A stretch of 64,000 bases of DNA from assembly GCA_949318235.1 (NCBI GenBank), contig OX439133.1, positions 8,613,637-8,677,636 of the forward strand, in the 5' to 3' direction. The stretch is from Ecdyonurus torrentis. Taxonomy: Eukaryota; Arthropoda; Insecta; Ephemeroptera; Heptageniidae. Within the stretch, counting starts at the first letter, position 1; each line of letters opens with the position of its first letter. A program made the position numbers and the translations under genes. The notes below the pieces were generated by a model. That model did not search any database, had not been told where the DNA came from, and saw only the letters and a list, made by a program, of their open reading frames with translations. Positions 1-13,700 of the stretch are shown one piece after another.

Positions 1-113
1 GGTAAGATGAAACTTAAAAAATTTGGCTATTTTCAAACTCTGCAATATTAGCATTAAATCTATTTTTATTACATATTTAAAATTATTTTAGTAGGCCTAT
101 TGTTTTGATTTAC

Positions 114-243
114 CTGGATTTAGAACCTCTGGTAACTTTTACAGAAGGCATTCCCTTTGAATTTTCAACTTTGAAATGCCACTTCTGCATCCTAGCCTGC
201 ACCACAGGGTCATCATATGTACGTCCAATAATGCGCTTCATTT
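114..243 (-). CDS. Exon 18: Hsp70 ATPase domain, continued
   Basis: Residues 1351-1393 (EMKRIIGRTYDDPVVQARMQ, then KWHFKV and a less conserved tail) match the Hsp70 segment with AKRLIGR and DDPVVQ. The catalytic lysine (Lys71 of bovine Hsc70) is kept as K1353. The exon ends in phase 2 at a CAG/GTAAAT donor, and the rest of the Hsp70 domain lies left of the window. Confidence 0.92.
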
Positions 244-3200
244 CTGTAAAATAAAAATGATAAAATGTTAAAACATTTATTTCAATTAAATTTTAATTGA
301 GCAATAAAATCAAATTTTCACTAAAATAAAAAAATGTGATTTCTATTATTTGATCCTATTCATTGATTTAATTGATATCATTGATATCTGATGGCTTTTT
401 GCTGATTACTAAATGGCAAAAAGTTGTTTCTTAATTCATGGCACTTATAAGAAACTAAGAAAAACTTTTATGCTATCACAAAAGTCAAATTCTATACCCT
501 CTCTAAATGCTCAATTTTCTCCCTCTTTAGCTTTATTTTATTTGTAAAATGAATCAATAGGGAAATCATCAAACACCTTAAAGCCATAGACCACATAAAA
601 TAACATGTGCTTTTTAATAAATAAACACGAAATGGGATCTTCAAAACTGATGATAATTTTTACCAAAATGTTAAATGTAGCCCCATGAGCGAGGGTGAAA
701 AAACTGTAAAGTATGCAATTTCCGTGACTATTCATGTTTATGACGTCAGAAACATGCAAAAATTAGTATGAAAATGTTGTGCGGGTTGCATCAATCAAAA
801 TTTCTGCTACAGTATGTTCCTTTCAAGAGTACCAAACATAAAATTACCTGAGATGCAGTTCTCAGGATAAGCCACTCCTGCTTTGACTGCAGTTTCTCCA
901 AACACAATTTCATTGTCTTTAAAACACACGACGCTTGGTGTTGTGTTTTTGTCAATGGAATTAAGAATGATCTCCACTACACCATCTTTGCACACTGCTG
1001 CACAACAGTTGGTTGTTCCCAGGTCTATACCAATGGCGTAAGTCTCTGCAAAAGAAATAAAATAATAATAAGGTGGGAAATCAACTGGAGGCGTCACCAT
1101 GCTAGATTTTAGAGGCCATATTCAGTTTCATAATTATTTTCTCTTTTATCTGATGGCCTTCGAGTTCTGAAAATTGTATTATAAGTAGCCATTACTATTT
1201 CAGCTTTTAAACGAAATCAAAACGTTTGAAAGTTTTCTTTTTAGATACACAGCCATCTTAAAACAACGCATAAATTGCTCTGTAAAAAGCAAGCTTCATA
1301 AAATAGTAATAATTCGCTTGCATTTGGCAACCCATTGTGGACGGAGTTTATTTTGCATTTTTGAATTTAGCGGCGGGTAGCGCCGCCCGAACACACATGA
1401 TATCTATGAACGACGTTAAAGGAGGTAAACACTATGTTGTTTTTATAAGCTAAATCAACTTGTATTTTGATGCAGATTTTATTTTTAAAAAAGAAAGATT
1501 CCCCAAAAATTATTTTAACTCTTTTTTGAAATCAGTCAATTAAGTGATAGCGGGAAACAAAGAATTGTGCTTTTAGTGAACTTTTACCCCCTACTGCAGG
1601 TTGGTCACGGATAATTGGGCTTACAAGCATAACTTATATAAATATGGAAAAACATATCTTGGGAATGTAATTGTCTTGTTTTGCTTACACCTAAAAATTT
1701 TAACATAAAAAACGACACATGGATCTTTTTAAAAGAAAAACAAATATAAAATAAACCTTACAAGCATTCTAAAATTGGGGCTGCAAAGTTACTTTCCCTT
1801 TCAAGAAACAAAGCGGCACCCTGCGGAAGACACAAGACCGTGGCGCGGTCACACATGTGTGCTCATTTAAGTAATTTATCTTCTCATTTTTCCCACCCTT
1901 CACCTCATCTCTCACCCCAGTTGGTAATGTTAGAAGAAGTGGGAGATTTACTTAAATTAAAGACATTTTTTAAATACGTTAATTAGTGCATTTATTTTCA
2001 AAATCTATTGTGCCCACTTTGCCAGTTTATTATCAGATAACTAGTTTATATTTTGGTTAAGTGTCACTATGTGATGCCCAATAGTTTTCCTGTTATGATG
2101 CTGAAAAGTTGAAAATTGTTGAAAATCCTTTGTTTTTGCTATGGTGCCGACAACCATTATTTTCCCGCTATCGAAAGAAAAACTAAAGAGACAAAAATCT
2201 GCGCCAAAAAAAGTTTGGAAATTTTTTCTTTTGCATAATTGACTTATGCACATTAATATGACCTTATTTAGCTAATAAAAACAACATGGTTTTTTCTAGC
2301 TTTTTTAGGTACTTTTTTCATATATTCAAGATATACGTCAAATTTTTTCGAAATTTGTGCTCCAGAATTTTTATTTTTTATTATTTTTTGATTTTTTTTT
2401 TGCCCTGGTACATTATAATGTACCTACCGTCCACAATGGGTTAAGTAGATGGCATGAGCATTAGAAAATGACTGCATTATCATTTTTAGCACCTTATCTC
2501 TTACAGCTAGCCATGGACAGCTTGTTTTGTCCTTTAAGGAAATCATCAGCAGGAGAGAGAAGTCCTTACTTTTATTTTTGGGTGTAAAGGATTTCTTAAA
2601 ATGTAAAGTGAATATTGTATAACAATAGTTGAAGGACAAATGGACAATAAAAACTATCCTGTACCGCTATGTATGATAAATTTGAAAGAAAATGATAGGA
2701 GAAACCATCAATTGCAATAATAGTAATGTCAAAACTTACTTGAAGCTCCTTCTCTCAGTTCTTCTTCTTTCACTCTCAAGTCTCTTAAGTTTTTAGCATA
2801 AGTCTCTTCAATATCATCGTAGGAAGTTTGCATGTCCTGAAAGAATCATTCAAAATATTGTTTTAAATACTGTAATGAAGAATCCTATAACATTATAGTA
2901 ATAAAGTTGAAAGTAAAAGATAGAAGAAACCAGCAAGGGGATTTTACTGTATTGAAGTGTCCCAAAGCTGCATGAAAATTTTGCTATGTGGGTGTCGGGG
3001 TGGGGGGTTGAAGTTTTGTACTTTAAAATGCAAATCATTGTTAAAAGAAAAGTGAGGAAAAATACCATTGTGGTTGAAACGACAAAAATTAATTTAATTT
3101 AAATAGTTCAACCACTTTTGATGCTTTAATGTAGTGTTAGAAAGTGAGATACTAACAGAAGTAGGTATATCACTATATCCATTAAACATCTATTTAAATT

Positions 3201-4619
3201 AAAAAATATATCTAACACTTGTCTATACACTACAGCATTTCATCCCAAATCCCAATGAACTATAAAAATTATAGAATCATTTGTGTTTTATTAATTATAC
3301 CCCCTCTCTACTATTTTCTGTTTTAAATTTTATTTTTAATTTTATAGCATCGGACTTAAAAGAAAAGGAGAATAATTTACTAATAAAGAAGCAACTGTTT
3401 GAGGGCAACTTTAACCAATTTCATTTCAATCACATCCTCTTTGGTTTTTAAGTATTTCACATATGCAGGACGTTAATAAAATTGGCTAGGATGTAGTTAA
3501 AATTGCTGGAAGATGGCTTCAAAACAGTTGTTCTTTTATTAGTATTCGTCCATAGGAGGTACACAGTATTAATAAAAATATAACATATTCTAATACTTAC
3601 ATGTTGCAACTTTTCAAGCCACTCCAGTTTATTTTCATCGCTACACTCGCTTGTCATCTCCTCAAAAGTTGCAATACAAATCTCTTTCTGCTTCTGATGT
3701 TCTTCATACAGTAAGTCTGAGTTTTTTGTATCCACTGCAGCACTCATTTGCCTCTGCATGTTAGATGTGTAATCAATCTTCATGCTATTGTAAGACTCAA
3801 TGACAATACGTTTCTCCTCATTCTTGAATGTCTCCTGCATTTTCTCATTTTTCTCTTGGTAATTTTTATACTTCTTCTCTACTGCCTGTAATTTAATATT
3901 CACAATATTTATTATACATAACCAATGCAAGATAAATTTAACAAAATTAACGACAATAAACCATCATGGCTAGGTTGATCATTCAAAAGGAAATCAGCAA
4001 GGGCCTTTGTATAGTTAAAGCCCTTGTCAACTTACTTTTTTATCATTTAGAATACTAGATTGATAATTACCATACCTTATTATCCATGATATAGACACCA
4101 CCATGTTGATTTTGTAATTATTTTCATTTATTTTCATTTTGACTGTTATATCACGTATCTGACGTCACAATGAACCGCCGCCAATCACAGTCACCCCTCT
4201 GGTCACATGATAAATTTAAGCCCCTCCCTCAAGTTCTTTACCTCTATCACATTGTACATTGTGACGTCAGATACGTGATATAACAGTCAAAATAAAAATA
4301 AATACAAAATCAACGTGTTGGTGTCTAATTCATGGATAATAAGGTATGGTAAATATAAATCTAGTATTCTATAGGCTTATAATAAAAAGTAAGTTGACAA
4401 AGGGCTTTAAGAGAGTCTTATAGCTAAGTGAAAACCTTGCTAGCATAAATATAGAGGACCACACTGTTTCTCGTGAAGTGCCAAAATCTTATCTAATGTT
4501 TATCTTGGTGCTGGCATAATTTTCCCCAAGCTAAGGACTCTCTTTCCTATTATAAGGCCCTTGCTGGTTTCCTCTATTCTTCTCTTTTAATTTTTATCAT
4601 ACATACCTATAACCACAAT

Positions 4620-4652
<33 letters not shown>

Positions 4653-7600
4653 GCATTAAAAATGTGTAACTTAATCCCTATAGCTGACAAGTACGTACAT
4701 GGACAGAAGGTCCTTGACTAAAGGCCCTAGGATAAAAGACCCTACCTGTGCACGCAGCTTGCCAACACAATAGGCAAAGTGAAAAAAAAAGGCACTCTTG
4801 TGTCCTAGAGCCTTTTGTCCAGCATTTAAGACATAGGATACATATAGGCTATTTCATTTACAACATACCTCATCAAAGTTATTAATAAAACCGTCATAAT
4901 CTTCCATCTCACAAAATGCAATCAGTAAATTTTTAGCTTCATTCTTGATTGTACAATGCTTGGCTTCTAAATCAACTACAGGACGAACATCAATCTCCAA
5001 GCCATCCATTTTGTCTTGGTAGTATTTGATACTTTCATCAAACTGTAATTTTCTATGTTCCAGTTCTGCTTGACGTAACCTAGCATTATTGATTTGAGTG
5101 TAGTAGGTAAAACGTTGGCTAACTCTCTGAAAAACAAACATCCATTAAAAATGCTATCTATAGCTGTACAGAGCTCACAGCCCAAGCCTTACTGACAAGT
5201 CTTAAGTAAGGAATAAAACAGGTCTAAGGCCATTAGAAAGTCTGATGCTCTTTTATTATAATGTTGTGCCTTTGTTGAAGTGTTAAAACGGGAGATACTA
5301 TACTCGACTCAAAATACCTCAGGCGATTTATCATTTTACCACTAATGTATTGCCCATTTTCTTGCGCGCATTTCACAGGGGGGCAGCTGGGCAATACTGT
5401 AAAAGGTTAAACGGCAGGTAACTCAGGCTTTTTGAGACAAGTGTAGGTATATCATATTTTATTGACACAGTCCACAGTATATCTCTATCCTTTTAATAGT
5501 TATATTATCAAAATATATGACTGGCACTCATTTATGCCATCAATTTCAGGGGGAAAAAATTGCAGTTAGGATCAATAATAAAGAATAGGATAGAATTACC
5601 AGCAAGGGCCTTACCACAGTAGAAGTTGTATGGAGAGGTCTAAGTCTTGTGTGGCACTATGTTATGTTTTTAAAAAAGTTCATTTCATAACTGGAAGCCC
5701 TCTGTTATGAAATGAACTTTTTTTTATAACAAAACACTGTGCCACGCGAGACTTCAACTTCTCCATAAAACTTCTTCTGTGGTAAGGCCCTTGCTGGTAA
5801 TTCTATTCTTTTCTTGTTTATGCTTGAACATTTGATCCCTAGTCCCAAAATAATTACATAAATTAAGAGTATATCTTTTCATCTTATTAAATTTCAATTC
5901 AACATGCTTTTATCTTTTTCCTAATAAGTATTTTAATGTCAATCAAAGGAAGGAAAATAACTTAACAACTCCAGAATGTATTTAATAATGAAAGGTAAAA
6001 ACCATTTCAGTTTGAATTAATAATCAATGAAAAAGATAGGAGAAACCAGCAAGCGCCTTACCACGATGAGGTCCGTAGCTTGGTGAAAATCTTGATGGCA
6101 CAGGTTACACAAATACTTACAAGTTTTAAGACATTTCGAGGGCAACAAGCCTCTTCTTCAGTTGCTCTAAGCAACTGACCTCATTGTGGTAAGGCACTTG
6201 TCGATTTCTCCTATCTTTTTCTTTGATTATTAACAACTACAGAAATATAATATGACACATTTTTAAAAGGCAGCATATTTTTAATTATTTCACATATCTG
6301 AATCATCATTTTCTTATAATAAATACCTGTCTCAGATTTTGCATAACTTCAGTATAAAACTCAGATGATGTAATAGGATCCAAAACATTAAAACAAATTT
6401 CCCAGATTTTTGCATGCTCGTCATACAAATTTTCAATAGGAATTGTTCCAATTTGAAGTGATCCCATTTGCTCTTCATATGTCTGATATGCTTTTTCAAA
6501 AAGCTGACATGCTCTTTCTCTTGCATTGTGCTTCAGTTTTTCTTCATTGTTATGTTTGTATTGGGTAAATAGGTTGGCGATGGCCTGAAAACAAATTACA
6601 CATTGGCAATATAAGCAATATTTTATACAGGAAAAAATTATTGGCATTGTGATATTTTAATCAGCAAACCAGAACTACTTCTAATTTTTATGCTTCTTAA
6701 GAACTGCATTTCCTAAACTGCATTTTCTTAAAGCTCTTGTCAACTTCCTTTTTTATCACTTCTTAGAATACTAGATTGATAATTATCATACCTTATTATC
6801 CATGAATTAGACACCAACACATTGAATTTATTCTCATTTTGACGGTTATTTCACGCATCTGACGTCACAATGTACTGATGGGGCCATGATAGTATAGGGT
6901 TAAAGAACTTGAGGAAGGGGCTTAAATTTATCACATGACCAGAGCGGTGACTGTGATTGGCAGCGGTACAGTGTGACGTCAGATGCGTGAAATAACCGTC
7001 AAAATGAAAATAAATACAAAATCAAAATCGTGGTGGTATCTGATTCATGGGTAATAAGGTATGGTAATTATCAATCTAGTATTCTATCTAATCTAAGTGA
7101 TAAAAAAAAAAAATTAAGTTTACTAGGGCTTTAAGAACCAATTTTTGAGAACTGGTTCTTAGTGGTTTTACAAACCAGTTCTGGTTCCAATTCGTACGTT
7201 GACCAGCATGCATATCACTCAAAATATTCACTACCCAATGCTGAACCTCTACCACGATACTTTTAATGTTTTATTTACACAGAGCCTAGTCTCTCTCCTC
7301 CTAACCCCCCCCCCCCCCAACCCTGCTGTGCAACAAAAAAAAAGAAAAAAAATGATATTCATGTATCTCACTACCCCCCCCCCCCCCCCCCCCGCACTCC
7401 TTTGATACATTTATTTTTTTCCTCCCGCCATGCATATTACTCAGTTTAATTGCTATATAGAGCAACAACAGGTTCTTAAAAAAAAATGAGCAGGCACAGT
7501 TTTTGCAACCAGTTAAGAGCTGGTTCTTCGTGGTTCCAAGAACCAGAACCAGTCAATTGATTTAATTTAAGGGTGTGGTGGGGGGGGGGGGGAGGGGGTA

Positions 7601-9758
7601 TACCTTAAAATAATAATATATATTTATACTGTATATACCTCTTTGGAGTTCTTGTGATATGGTTGACAAAGATTACGATACACTTTAAAGTGAGGAGTTA
7701 AGAGAGCCAGAGCTTCTTTATTAGCAGCTTTGTGAAGCTGATCAATGTTTTCCACTGTCTTCAAGCCCCCACATTGCTCATCCATGAGACGACGATACAT
7801 ATCAATGATTAACTGATGACATTTCACCATTAACAACTGGAACTCGTCTTCTTCTTTCTTTTCAATTTTACGTTTATCATGGCTCCTGAATCTCTTGCAG
7901 ATCTCTTCAATCTCCTAAAGAAAAAAAGAAAAAAAAAAGTTGAAAAGAAATACAGTAACTAGCAGGAGAGAGGGAATGAAATCAAATCTGAAAATGTTTG
8001 AAAAGCATGTGAGATTTTGCAACTGAGGACAGGATCTTACTATTTTACAAGCTAAAAATGTTTAGTTTCTCTCTGCTAGGTTTGAAAAGGCTAACAAAGG
8101 CACACACACACACACTCCATTATTTGTCTTCAAACATTTTGTCAAAAGCTACCGCGGGTATAAATATCCCCGACTGAGCCAGCCAGAGTTCTCTTCCAGC
8201 CTTCTAGGAGGCTCTCTACAAAACAGCTGTCCATGGCTAGAAATGAGGTTCTGAAAATGACAGTGTGCTACGTGCAATCGGGCAGCCCAAAAGTGATTTT
8301 TTTATTTTTATTTTTTTAATGAAGTTTGCTTTCTATAAAGCAATATGAGCCGCTTACACACACTTATCAATTTAATTTCGACCTGGGTTGGACTATTTTC
8401 TCTACCTCGCGCCCCTGCAAGTGTAAGCTCATACTACCTCTCACTCCCCACTTTTCCCTAATCTGTGTGTTTTTCTACCAAATCTTTTATAATTTTCTTT
8501 TATATGAATTTACTATCATTATTATTTAGCATTTGTTATTCAACCAGAATGTTTCCCTTCACCCTTTAAATTTAAAATAATTATTTATTTATTAAACACC
8601 AAGGTGTACTTATACATATTTATATACATATTTATATAGGTCTACATTTTTGCATATTGACTTAATGATAGGGTCCGAGATGGACAATGAAGTAAGTGGT
8701 ACCTGGTACATAGGCCACTACATAATACACATACACATTTATCATTACACTCGTGATATTCTTTAATTTGACAGATTACATGGTGGAAACCATGCACCGC
8801 ATAACGGGTAAAAACATGATAAATTAAAATAATAGAATTCATTAATCAAATGAAAGTTTAATTAATTTTCATTAAATGTGCTTGAATCATTGTATTATTT
8901 CTTAAATAATAAGTTTAAAAAAATATTAAGAAAATAGTTGGTAGAGATTAGAGCACGTTGAATTGAAAATTAATAAAACGCGAAAATTCTCTAATTTAAA
9001 TAGTAAATTGGGACTAGGGATCAAATATTCTAGCTTGAGCTAGTTAAAAAGTAGACGTTAAAGGGATGGAGGTATAGTGTCAAAATAAAATACGATGTGC
9101 CTAGCATCTCACGTTCTCACACTACGTCAAAGACACAACATTATAAAACAGCATCAGACTTACTCTTTGCCTTAGACCGGTTTCGTCCTTTACCTAGGAC
9201 TCATCAGTAAGGCTCGGCAGAGAGCTCTGTACAGCTAGAGATGGCTCACACCACATCTGCTAACTGACTGAGCTGAGGAAGCAAGTGGCAGTCGCGTTTT
9301 TATACGCGATGCCCCCGCAGCTGCACGCGCTGATTGGTTAAAATCGCGCGCGCAAACTCGGCTTGCTGTTTAAAACCTCTCATCCTCACACTGTAATATA
9401 AAATCGTGTCTAAGAGGGGTGTAAGACAGGCAGCCAGCAAGCAATAGTGTCCTCCCTCACTTCCCAGAGTTCCCCAACTCTAGAAAGATCGCGAGAACAC
9501 TACGCCTACCGACTGCACAGTATCGTGATTCACGCTAGTTACATCGCTTTATATGTTGACACTGGGGTAGGAAAAGCAAAAAGATGATAGAGTAGGAGAG
9601 ATAGAATAAATATTATGTGCTTTGGCATATTTCTTTAATATGAATTTATTTTCTATTTGTTCTTAACATTTATATAAAAGCTACCAATGTGTTTTGATCT
9701 CTGTGCTAGCAAGATTTCTCAATAAATTATAGGACATATTCTAACCACAGTAAAAAAT

Positions 9759-9792
<34 letters not shown>

Positions 9793-10730
9793 TATTGTAT
9801 TGTAAAAAAAAAGAAAAAAAAAGAGAAACCAGCAAGGGCCTTACCATAGTGAAGAGAGTCCCATAGTTTGGTGAAAAATCCTGCTAGCACAGACATAAAT
9901 AACTGACACATTGGAAATATTTTGGCAATTAGCTCCAAGAGAGATGGAGTGTATTATATCATTATTATGCCTTCATCAGTCCTTGTCCTTACAGACTCAG
10001 AGACAAGCATAGGCCTATATTTTAATATTTACAAAATCAAAAATGTGTGATAAAATAAATATCATACCTGATTTATTTCCAATTGCAGTTGATTACAATC
10101 AGTAAGCTGGTATTCCTCCATGTCTGCATACATAAGTTTATGAGCTTTAAATTCAGCTCTTGAATGCACTTCATCAAAATCAGGCACAAGTTCAGGCCCT
10201 CCACAGTATAAATCCATTGTTTGCTGGTAACATTTCACCACCTTCTGTTTGATCTCATTATATTGCTCCTTTGTCTTAGATGCATGCATGAACTCCTGCC
10301 GAGCTTTGAAAAATGGAATTTGTTGTTCATAGAAGTGTTTTATTTTCTGTGGATAAAACAAAAGATAAGTTAAACAAAGTAAAAATTATTTTATACCTAT
10401 TTAGACCTATATAGGTGTAAAAAAAAAATTTAAAACAAAAATATTTATAATCTGATGATCTAAATAAATACATTCTATCATGATTATCACTATTTCTAAG
10501 CAAGCTTGATTTGACATTCGTTTTTTAACAACATATTATATTTTGCAAAAACAATAACAAAAACTACAAACATTGATATTGATGCATTTGTGTAAGGCAT
10601 AAAAATGAAGATATTCAAAACTACAAATAAATTTGAAAGAAAAGGGTAGGAGAAACCAGCAAGGTCCTTATCATAGTGAATCGAGTCCCATAGTTTGAAG
10701 AAAAAAAAAAATGTTAAGAGCTTATGGCAC

Positions 10731-10788
<58 letters not shown>

Positions 10789-13700
10789 TTTTTTAGATTT
10801 TTCTGTGCTAGCAAGATTTTTGTTAAACTATATAGGATTCTCATCACTATGGTACAGCCCTTGCTGGTTTCTATTATTTTCCTTCAAAATACTCATTATA
10901 ATACTTAATTTAATAATTACCTTTACAAGCTCATTGTATTTGCTACTAAATACTTCCTCAGATACTCTCAACTTCAATTTAACAAGAGTATCCACAGCAT
11001 GTTTGCAAGCTTCCTTGCATTTCTCCTCCAGAGTACACTCTGAGTGCAGCTGCATACAAAATGAAGTTAAGGTGGTTTGGAATGTCTCATAAATTTCAGA
11101 GCAAGCAGAGTGGAAACGAGATTCATTCTGGAGTTCAAACTCACGCGAATAGCGGCCGTACAGTTCATTTAAATACTGTGAGACAATACAAATACAAATT
11201 AAGTTTTATAACATATATGACACTAAATAATAAATAACAATGATTTACTTCATTTTTTTTTTTAAATTACTATTACAGTATAGGTACCTAATATATACCT
11301 AATTACTTTACAGTATAACTATAGCTATTTTTTTAAATGTGTAATTAATTATTTTAATCCTTTTTATACTTTTAAGAAGAAGCTTCTTATCAAATGTTGT
11401 GTTAGCAAATTTGTTTAATGTCAACCTTAAAAAAATATATGCGTATTAGGAAAAAACCATCGCGGTTAGTATTAATAAGTTTAAAAAAAATATTTAGAAA
11501 ATAGTTGGTAGAGATTAGAGCACGTTGAATTGAAAATTAATAAAACGCGAAAATTCTCTAATTTAAATAGTAAATTGGGACTAGGGGTCAAATATTCTAG
11601 CTTGAGCTAGTTAAAAAGTAGACGTTAAAGGGATGGAGGTATAGTGTCAAAATAAAATACGATGTGCCTAGCATCTCACGTTCTCACACTACGTCAAAGA
11701 CACAACATTATAAAACAGCATCAGACTTACTCTTTGCCTTAGACCGGTTTCGTCCTTTACCTAGGACTCATCAGTAAGGCTCGGCAGAGAGCTCTGTACA
11801 GCTAGAGATGGCTCACACCACATCTGCTAACTGACTGAGCTGAGGAAGCAAGTGGCAGTCGCGTTTTTATACGCGATGCCCCCGCAGCTGCACGCGCTGA
11901 TTGGTTAAAATCACGCGTGCAAACTCGGCTTGCTGTTTAAAACTTCTCATCCTCACGCTGTAATTTAAAATCCTGTCTAAGAGGGGTGTAAGACAGGCAA
12001 CCAGCAAGCAATATGTGTCCTCCCTCACTTCCCAGAGTTCCCCAACTCTAGAAAGATAGCGAGAGCACTACGCCTACCGACTGCACAGTATCGTGATTCA
12101 CGCTAGTTACATCGCTTTATATGTTGACACTGGGGTAGGAAAAGCAAAAAGATGATAGAGTAGGAGAGATAGAGCACGTACTAAATTAATTAAACTATAT
12201 GCCAAAGCGCATAATATTTATTCTATCTCTCCTACTCTATCATCTTTTTGCTTAAACTTAAACTTATTAAAAAAATATATAAGAGAATTAATCATTTAAA
12301 AAATAAAATGACAGAAAACCACAAAGATTAGGGGGGGGGGGGGGGGGAGATGGCGTGGGAGATTGTAATTAGCTGAGACTGACAGGAACACCAAGGTATA
12401 GTAAATAATTTCTAACCCAGGACTCTAGCCATGGAAGCAAGAGATGAGATGCCAATAATTAGAACGTCCACACTAGCAGTATATTATGCTTCATTAATTA
12501 ATGCTCTATTCTATGCGTTAATATTTGTTTGGCAAGGATTATATTTTATTTTCTCTACCACAGCATCCCTGTTAGTCTAAGCTCATTATTCATTATACAT
12601 GGGAAAAATATATACATGGAAAAAATCAAATCAGAAAAATCGTAATATCATCACCCACTTCGCGGCACACGGATTTCATCACAAAATTTGTAACACTAGC
12701 AGGGTTTCTAGTAGTTTTTCAATATCATTTTTCCTGCATTTTCAAGGTATATTTTTACTTTTCACGGAATATAATTGATGATAATAATATGGGAATTAAC
12801 TAATTTTAGGGTACCGTAGTAAGAAAAATAAATAAACAATTTAATGTTATACTTTTATAAAACACTGTCCATAGCAAAGTAAACTTGCTACACTTTTTAC
12901 TACAAAAGTAAAATAAAACTCCCAACCTTTTTTTTTAATTTCGGTACTTTCCCTAAAAGCCATATTATCGAGGAAAAAAATAGAGGCCCCTCAATGGGAA
13001 TAGTTTCATAAAAATGCGGAATTTTATTCAAAATTCGTTTCTTTTTATATTTATATAATAATGATGATGTTTTTATACATCAAAAATAAAAACTCAAGTT
13101 TTTTTTGTCATTTTTACTGCATTTTCAAGGGTTTTCCAGGGGGGGGGGGGGTCAAATTTCCTGCATTTTCAAGGTTTTCAAGGTTTTCCAGGTTACTAGA
13201 AACCCTGCGTGGAATATCATATTTGTACTAATAATTGTATCTGCTCCTTGTGTGGGATGTCATGTGATCAGTATCATCTCCTCACATGTTCTAGGAGACA
13301 TTTAAGCATGGCCTACTATGCCGAGGGCATTGATCAGCATGTATAATACTGTTATTTGATCTTGATATTATAGGTATATGTAATGTTTATGAGTTGAATG
13401 TTTAGATGTATGTTGTACACGCATTGTGTTTAATAAATAAAATAAAATAAATTATTCATTATTATCTCCCAATCCCCAATTTTTCCCTTGTCTATTTATA
13501 TGTTTTTCTGTTCAGTTTTTTTAATTATCAACTATCCCTTTTTTTTTTTCCTTAATAAATAAATTGATAATTTTTTTTCCTCTTTATGAATTTAAGTTTT
13601 GCACTGCAAGTTCTAAACTTTAGTCAGTACAACAAAAATTACACAACTTATACAAATGAAATACTCCATACCTCCACGAGTTTCTTCCTGTACGTATTTG

